This document shows, one piece after another, positions 5,916-9,355 of a stretch of 9,355 nucleotides of DNA. The stretch's first letter is position 1. Each line of letters starts with the position of its first letter. A program made the position numbers and the translations under genes. The stretch is taken from contig JAPSGP010000086.1 of assembly GCA_031177445.1 (NCBI GenBank), forward strand, positions 1 to 9,355. Reading direction: 5' to 3'. Under the pieces are notes generated by a model that worked only from the letters and a program-made list of their open reading frames with translations, made no database searches and had not been told where the DNA came from. This DNA is from Acidimicrobiia bacterium. GTDB lineage: Bacteria; Actinomycetota; Acidimicrobiia; IMCC26256; JACDBD01.

Positions 5916-6422
5916 ATGGATCTCTGGGTGTGGCTCGCGATCGTGGCGGCGGGAATCGTCGCGGTGACAGTTCCGGCGCTCAGGACCAGATTCCGGAATC
6001 GAGGACCGGGACTTCCGGGCCCGATCGATGCCGCCATCGCCGACACGCCCGTCCCCAGTGACGCCGACGACGACGCCGTGCCCGAGGACGTCCACATCCG
6101 CGCCCTGGGACCGATCGCGCGGGCGCGGTACCGCGTGCAGTGGTCCGACGTCCAGCGCCGGTTCCGCCACGTTCCCCGTGCCGCGGTGGTGGACGCCGAC
6201 GAGCTGATCACTGAGGTCATGTACGAGTGCGGATATCCGGTCGAGGAGTTCGACACCCGAACCGACGTCTCGCTCGAACATCCGGACGTCGTGCACAACT
6301 ACCGCACGGCGCACCGGATCTGCATCAAGACCGTCGACGGGAACGGCACGCGCGAAGAGCTCCAGACCGCGGTGCGCTCCTATCACGCACTGTTCGAGGA
6401 GCTGGTCGGTACGGCACGCTAG
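5916..6422 (+). CDS. Membrane-anchored conserved actinobacterial protein, function unknown
   Basis: A 168-residue protein with an N-terminal transmembrane anchor (MDLWVWLAIVAAGIVAVTVP, residues 1-20) followed by basic residues, which favours a cytoplasmic C-terminal domain. An acidic, Pro-containing linker (about 35-58) leads to a domain that begins IRALGPIARARYRVQWSDVQ. It contains ADELITEVMYECGYPVEEF, VSLEHPDVVHNYRTAH and, at the end, YHALFEELVG. From memory this closely resembles a widespread actinobacterial hypothetical family whose members carry motifs such as GYPV.DFE and VDHP.VVENYR.AH; its role is not established to my knowledge. I chose ATG 5916 because GGAGGG (5905-5910) lies five bases upstream; a GTG at 5895 is in frame but precedes that SD. 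The family match is moderately sure; the function is unknown. Confidence 0.85.
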   Translation: MDLWVWLAIVAAGIVAVTVPALRTRFRNRGPGLPGPIDAAIADTPVPSDADDDAVPEDVHIRALGPIARARYRVQWSDVQRRFRHVPRAAVVDADELITEVMYECGYPVEEFDTRTDVSLEHPDVVHNYRTAHRICIKTVDGNGTREELQTAVRSYHALFEELVGTAR

Positions 6423-6514
6423 TCGGGGCTGGCGGCGCCGGCCTCGATCGTCGCCCCGACCGCGGCGGCGCGCTCGTCGTCGATTCGGTCGGCCTGAGCC
6501 TCGTCGTCGGCCAT
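6419..6514 (-). CDS. Possible small acidic protein (31 aa), antisense to CHRD remnant
   Basis: Starting MADDEAQADRIDDERAAAV, this 31-residue Ala/Asp/Glu-rich frame has about 95% G/C at third positions and a GAGG about five bases before its ATG. Its stop codon overlaps the stop of the convergent membrane-anchored protein gene. The same coding-like composition extends upstream to about 6541 without a clear start. The opposite strand here carries weak CHRD-like residues, so this could be the mirror image of a decayed gene rather than a real one. No family is recognised. Confidence 0.27.
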   Translation of the reverse strand: MADDEAQADRIDDERAAAVGATIEAGAASPD

Positions 6515-6636
6515 CAACTCCTCGACGTCCGTGTTCGCGAACCAAAGATGCCCATCTCGTCGCCAACGTGCACACCGCCGACTTCCCCGCTGGCGCCATC
6601 CGGGGCCGGCTCCAGCGCCTGCCGAAGAAGGTGTAG
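6500..6636 (+). pseudogene. Remnant of the C-terminal end of a CHRD-domain protein
   Basis: Frame 1 reads NVHTADFPAGAIRGRL and then a short basic tail to a TAG at 6634-6636. This is the hallmark ending of CHRD (chordin-like) domains, whose members typically finish with NVHTxxxPxGxIRGQL. The preceding family segment (typically ...QLLDxVFANPxAYYV) can be pieced together only by changing frame: HQLLD in frame 2 (6512-6526), SVFAN in frame 3 (6528-6542) and DAHLVA in frame 1 from 6547. No N-terminal part, signal peptide or start is present. The last 27 codons keep 26 G/C third positions, so decay seems fairly recent. CHRD proteins are usually exported; their function in bacteria is poorly known. 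The terminal motif is convincing; the upstream shifted pieces are less so. Confidence 0.62.
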
Positions 6637-6653
6637 CAGCGCGGCTCTGACGA

Positions 6654-6700
6654 CTGATGCGTACCTGAGGGCGACCATTCCTCCCTCAGGTACGCATCAG
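6654..6700 (+). terminator. Perfect 18-bp hairpin, probable terminator of the decayed CHRD gene
   Basis: CTGATGCGTACCTGAGGG (6654-6671) and its exact reverse complement (6683-6700) flank an 11-base loop. The stem begins 17 bases after the CHRD remnant's stop codon, where an intrinsic terminator would sit. No T-run follows on either strand, but actinobacterial terminators often lack one. It could also insulate the small gene at 6762 from upstream transcription. Confidence 0.65.
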
Positions 6701-6761
6701 CGCCTACTCGTTTGCGGCGAGCGCTACGGGGGGACGCTGGGCGCAGAGCGAGGAGGCACAG

Positions 6762-6836
6762 ATGTACATCGGCATCGGAACGCTCGTCGTCATCCTGCTG
6801 ATCGTGATGATCCTGTACTTCGCGCGCCGGGCGTGA
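6762..6836 (+). CDS. 24-residue single-pass membrane protein
   Basis: A very small gene with a strong start: AGGAGG (6751-6756) five bases before the ATG. The product begins MYIGIGTLVVILLIVMILYF and ends in ARRA. It is one hydrophobic transmembrane helix of about 20 residues with a positively charged C-terminus, predicting an N-out/C-in orientation. It is too short for usual gene finders. Similar tiny MYIGIGT-type proteins are, as I recall, common in actinobacterial annotations, without an assigned role. Its TGA is three bases from the end of the convergent acyl-CoA dehydrogenase gene. It could act as a regulatory microprotein of a membrane complex, but nothing here names the partner. Confidence 0.72.
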   Translation: MYIGIGTLVVILLIVMILYFARRA

Positions 6837-6839
6837 CGC

Positions 6840-8120
6840 TCAGCTGCGCGGCACGTCGCGCCAGGGGGTGCCGCGCCACGGGTCCGGTTCGCGCGGGAGG
6901 CCGAGCACTCGCTCGCCCACGACGTTCTTGTTGACCTCGGTCGTGCCGCCTTCGATGGTGTTGGCCCGGCTGCGGAGCATGCCCCGGAGCTCGTGCGGCA
7001 GCGTCCGCACGTATTCGGTGGCGTCGCTCTCCCACGCCATCGCGTGTGCACCGAGGAGTCTCGTCGCGGTGACCTGGATGCGCTGGTTCAGCTCGCCTTG
7101 GTGCACCTTGCCGATCGAGCTCTCGGGTCCGGGCGCGCGTCCTGCCTTGAGCTGAGCCCGGACCCGCTGGTTGGTCCAGTCGCGGATGCGTTCCTCGCTG
7201 TAGAGGCGCACGACCTCCTGACGCAGGACCGGGTCGCGAGGTGCGCGGCGCGCCAGCCGCAGCAAGTGGCCGGCGCCGGAGCCGCCGATGCGGTCGACCC
7301 CGCCCGAGCCCGACCCCGAGACCATCTGGCGTTCCCCGGAGAGCGTGGCCTTGGCGACACGCCAGCCGTCGCCCACGCCGCCGACCCGCTGCTCGTCGGG
7401 GACGCGCGCCTGGTCGAGGAACACCTCGTTGAAGTCGACCTCGCCGCCGATGTGACGCAGCGGGCGCACGTCCACACCTGGCTGGTGCAGGTGCAGCAGG
7501 AAGTAGGTGATGCCGTCGTGCTTGCGCGCGTCGGGATCGGTGCGCGCCAGCAGTACGCCGTAGTCGGCCAGGTGCGCCCAAGTGGTCCAGACCTTCTGGC
7601 CCGTCACCACCCATTCGTCGCCGTCGCGCTCGGCTCGCGTCGCCAGCGACGCGAGGTCGGAGCCCGCGCCTGGCTCGCTGAACAGCTGGCACCACGCTTC
7701 TTCGTTGCAGACGATCGGGGGCAGGAAACGCAATCGCTGCTCCTCGGTGCCGTGCGCGAACAGGGCCGGCGCGGCGAGGTTCAGGCCGAGCGGGTTGAGG
7801 CGGCCGAGGTTGTACGGGCGCAGCTCGGCTTCGAGGGCGCGCGCCACGGTCTGGGTGAGGTCGAGGCCGCCGTATGCGACCGGCCACGTCGGCACGACGA
7901 GCCCGGACGCACTGAACTCCGGATACCAGGCTTCATAGTCGGCACGGGATCGCACTTCTCGGATCGCGGCCGCGCCCCCGTGCGCCGCCGCGTCCCGCCA
8001 GGCACGAGGCACGTGCTCGGCGATCCAGGCGCGCACTGTCGCCACCACGATGTCGACGGGCGTCTCCCGATCGACGTCCAAGCGCCCGGTGTCGGTCTCG
8101 CGCGCCGCGCCGACCTCCAT
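6840..8120 (-). CDS. Acyl-CoA dehydrogenase, FadE-like
   Basis: A 426-residue FAD-dependent acyl-CoA dehydrogenase, which would introduce an alpha-beta double bond into an acyl-CoA during beta-oxidation. The N-terminal helical domain ends near PTWPVAYGGLDLTQT. The middle beta domain opens with LFSEPGAGSDLASL (residues 146-159, FAD/substrate contacts) and continues with WVVTGQKVWTTWA. The C-terminal helical domain ends RSRANTIEGGTTEVNKNVV (Glu390 within TIEGGT), then GERVLGLP. In classical enzymes the catalytic Glu sits one residue later in a YEGT motif, so I would not assign the base by eye. This form resembles the actinobacterial FadE type, which can act as heteromeric pairs in sterol and lipid breakdown; no partner subunit is in the window. 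The start is ATG 8120, without SD. Palindrome B begins 24 bases upstream. Confidence 0.94.
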   Translation of the reverse strand: MEVGAARETDTGRLDVDRETPVDIVVATVRAWIAEHVPRAWRDAAAHGGAAAIREVRSRADYEAWYPEFSASGLVVPTWPVAYGGLDLTQTVARALEAELRPYNLGRLNPLGLNLAAPALFAHGTEEQRLRFLPPIVCNEEAWCQLFSEPGAGSDLASLATRAERDGDEWVVTGQKVWTTWAHLADYGVLLARTDPDARKHDGITYFLLHLHQPGVDVRPLRHIGGEVDFNEVFLDQARVPDEQRVGGVGDGWRVAKATLSGERQMVSGSGSGGVDRIGGSGAGHLLRLARRAPRDPVLRQEVVRLYSEERIRDWTNQRVRAQLKAGRAPGPESSIGKVHQGELNQRIQVTATRLLGAHAMAWESDATEYVRTLPHELRGMLRSRANTIEGGTTEVNKNVVGERVLGLPREPDPWRGTPWRDVPRS

Positions 8121-8144
8121 GAACGCTCAGTCAACCAGCCCCTG

Positions 8145-8196
8145 CAGCGTTGGTGCACAACCGGCGGAGAGAGACCCCTCTTGTGCACCAACGCTG
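8145..8196. repeat. Palindromic element B, between hydrolase and acyl-CoA dehydrogenase
   Basis: Perfect 16-base inverted arms (CAGCGTTGGTGCACAA at 8145-8160, reverse complement at 8181-8196) flank a 20-base loop. It has the same 52-bp length as element A (1358-1409) and matches it at 41 of 52 ungapped positions; the first eight and the last twelve bases are identical, and the differences lie mainly in the loop. GTTG-N5-CAAC recurs at 8149-8161. Element B lies 24 bases upstream of the acyl-CoA dehydrogenase ATG and 13 bases after the hydrolase stop, so it could serve as operator, terminator or both. No T-run follows the stem. Confidence 0.88.
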
Positions 8197-8209
8197 GAAG
8201 GGAATGCGG

Positions 8210-8986
8210 CTAACTCACCAGCTGCACCGCGGCCGCTTCCTCGGCCGCGAGGAGCTCGACGATCACCTGACCCGCGACCGAGCGCGAATAGAGCAATCCG
8301 AGGTGGCCGATGTGCGGAACGACAATCGTGGGCGAACCGTGGATCCCGGCGTACTTCGGTGGTATGAGGCGATCGCGACTGCCGGCGATGGTCGTCCACC
8401 GGTCGTGGTTCGGCCGCTTCACGGCGTCGAGCTGCCGGTGCAGCGGAGACCCCGACGCGAGGTCGCGAAACACCCGAGGCGTCGTGGGTAGGTGCATCCA
8501 CGGGAGGCCGCGCTGTGGTGAACCCAGGCTTGCCGCAACCCCGATGGTGGCGTCGCCCCCCATGAGGTCGTGCCAAACCCGCAGGGCGAATCCGCCGAGG
8601 CTGTGCCCGACAACATGTACACGGTCGGTGCCGGCGCGCTCACACACCCGCTCGAGGCGATGCCCGAGGTCGGATGCGAGCGCGGGGACCGATTGCTCGC
8701 CGATGCGGTATTCGAGCGCGACCAGTCGATGGAACCCGGCCGCATGCAGCCCCGGCTCCCAACGGGCCCACGCGCTGCCGTTGTGACCGGCCCCGTGCAC
8801 CAGCGCGACCGGGGTCGTCCAGCCGTCGGAAACAGGCCACGGGTCGGTCGCCTCGGACAGTGCGACCAGCGATCGGCGGTATGCGGCCACCGCGCGGGCG
8901 ACGGCCCACGCCTCGCCGAGCTCGCCCCGCACCGCGGCCAGCGGCTTGTTCACCAAGGCGGTCGCCCCGCTCCATGGCCTCACCAT
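8210..8986 (-). CDS. Alpha/beta hydrolase (lipase/esterase-like)
   Basis: A 258-residue alpha/beta-hydrolase-fold enzyme, probably a serine esterase or lipase. The oxyanion-hole HG motif is in ALVHGAGHNGSAW (near 61-73). The nucleophile elbow GHSLGG places Ser129. Asp205 in GSRDRLIPP and His228 in PHIGHLGLL complete the triad in the expected order and spacing. There is no convincing signal peptide; residues 1-50 are mostly helical and may form a cap or lead-in. The layout (GAGHNGSAW, then a GHSLGG elbow) recalls the lipase/PGAP1-like branch more than the epoxide hydrolases. The start is ATG 8986, with GAGG only three bases upstream, so the exact start is moderately sure. It lies between topoisomerase IB and the acyl-CoA dehydrogenase on the same strand. 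A role in releasing fatty acids for the acyl-CoA genes is possible but unproven. Confidence 0.9.
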   Translation of the reverse strand: MVRPWSGATALVNKPLAAVRGELGEAWAVARAVAAYRRSLVALSEATDPWPVSDGWTTPVALVHGAGHNGSAWARWEPGLHAAGFHRLVALEYRIGEQSVPALASDLGHRLERVCERAGTDRVHVVGHSLGGFALRVWHDLMGGDATIGVAASLGSPQRGLPWMHLPTTPRVFRDLASGSPLHRQLDAVKRPNHDRWTTIAGSRDRLIPPKYAGIHGSPTIVVPHIGHLGLLYSRSVAGQVIVELLAAEEAAAVQLVS

Positions 8987-9061
8987 GGGCCTCTACCCGA
9001 CCAGACCGTTGCCCATGCAAACAAATCCGCCGACAGAGGTCACATTCACCGCCCCACGCGG

Positions 9062-9355
9062 TCAGGCCGCCGCTCGCTTTCGGCGTTCCGCCCGTTCCGC
9101 CGATCGCAGCAACGCCAGCAGCTTGCGCTCTTCGGCCAGGAGCCCGCGCGCCGGTCGCTTTGGCCCCTGATCCCAGCGGCGCGCGAGCGACTCGTCGAGC
9201 CAGGCGCTGACGACCGCGGGGTGCACATAGCTGGCCCGACACACCGCCAGCGTGTTGCCGAGCTGCTCGGCGACGCCGGTGATCGCAGTGTTGAGGCGCT
9301 GGGTGGCGCGGCGGTCAGAGGCGGGCCGTTCGATGGTCACCAGCGTGCACGCGGC
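9062..9355 (-). CDS. DNA topoisomerase IB, C-terminal end (5' part beyond window)
   Basis: The visible 97 residues are the C-terminal end of a poxvirus/eukaryote-like type IB topoisomerase, which relaxes DNA supercoils through a 3'-phosphotyrosyl intermediate. The segment LGNTLAVCRASYVHPAVV is the family's active-site helix region, in which the Tyr of SYV is the catalytic nucleophile (codon at 9229-9227). Upstream, TLVTIERPASDRRATQRLN corresponds to the region after the family's TW-A-TV strand. The frame is open to the right edge, so a GTG at 9340 is internal, not the true start. After the tyrosine the tail is about 55 residues, ending in a basic, Arg/Glu-rich helix (EERKLLALLRSAERAERRKR). 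That is somewhat longer than the short tails I recall for bacterial TopIB. Confidence 0.88.
   Translation of the reverse strand, partial: AACTLVTIERPASDRRATQRLNTAITGVAEQLGNTLAVCRASYVHPAVVSAWLDESLARRWDQGPKRPARGLLAEERKLLALLRSAERAERRKRAAA

Noticed and set aside
1353..8196. Palindromes A and B as the ends of one mobile element
   Set aside because: They are 6.8 kb apart and each is itself a complete inverted repeat. No transposase or integrase lies between them, and no target-site duplication was seen.
6993..8213. A 406-codon plus-strand frame over the acyl-CoA dehydrogenase
   Set aside because: It mirrors the dehydrogenase codons; no SD, no recognisable motifs, and its end runs through palindrome B.
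8987..9061. Promoter before the hydrolase (GTTT or TTGCAT with GGGTAGAGG)
   Set aside because: GTTT to GGGTA spacing is 20 bases and TTGCAT to TAGAGG is 19, both poor; otherwise nothing distinctive is seen in this 75-base gap.
9062..9340. GTG at 9340 as the start of a separate 92-residue protein
   Set aside because: The frame stays open to the window edge and the sequence continues topoisomerase IB similarity upstream of this codon, so it is internal.

Overview
The window is very GC-rich, with near-saturated G/C at third codon positions in the real genes, rare SD sequences at some starts and TAnnnT boxes 6-7 bases before other starts. Together with the gene content (a fused type III CoA-transferase, a FadE-like acyl-CoA dehydrogenase, a type IB topoisomerase and a conserved actinobacterial membrane-anchored family), this suggests a high-GC actinomycete, perhaps of the Acidimicrobiia. 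The taxonomic placement is inference.

Layout from left to right: the N-terminal 150 residues of a short-chain dehydrogenase/reductase run off the left edge (minus strand, 1-450). A stretch without a confident gene follows (451-766), holding two small opposing coding-like ORFs and an 18-bp tandem repeat. Next is a secreted, probably lipid-anchored protein of unknown function (minus, 767-1297). It is divergent from a two-gene plus-strand unit: a 771-residue double-domain CaiB/BaiF CoA-transferase (1448-3763) and, 11 bases later, an AMP-forming acyl-CoA synthetase/ligase (3775-5262). Then come a stand-alone cyclic-nucleotide-binding-domain protein (5331-5780) and a membrane-anchored conserved protein (5916-6422). 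The latter has a good SD and a possible stress-sigma (SigF/SigB-like) promoter. The 6423-6760 gap holds the decayed 3' end of a CHRD-domain gene, followed by a perfect 18-bp hairpin that looks like its surviving terminator. A 24-residue single-pass membrane protein (6762-6836) follows. On the minus strand lie a FadE-like acyl-CoA dehydrogenase (6840-8120), an alpha/beta hydrolase (8210-8986) and the C-terminal end of DNA topoisomerase IB (9062 to the right edge).

The CoA-transferase, ligase, dehydrogenase and perhaps the SDR and hydrolase fit together as CoA-thioester catabolism of some carboxylic acid (lipid, sterol side chain or aromatic). The substrate cannot be read from the sequence.

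The most striking unexplained feature is a pair of 52-bp palindromic elements (1358-1409 and 8145-8196). They are 41/52 identical without gaps, and each lies immediately upstream of an acyl-CoA gene: the CoA-transferase and the acyl-CoA dehydrogenase. Each left arm also contains its own small dyad, GTTG-N5-CAAC. They could be operators of a shared regulon, or members of a dispersed palindromic repeat family. No CRISPR array, tRNA, rRNA, insertion sequence or defence/phage system is visible.
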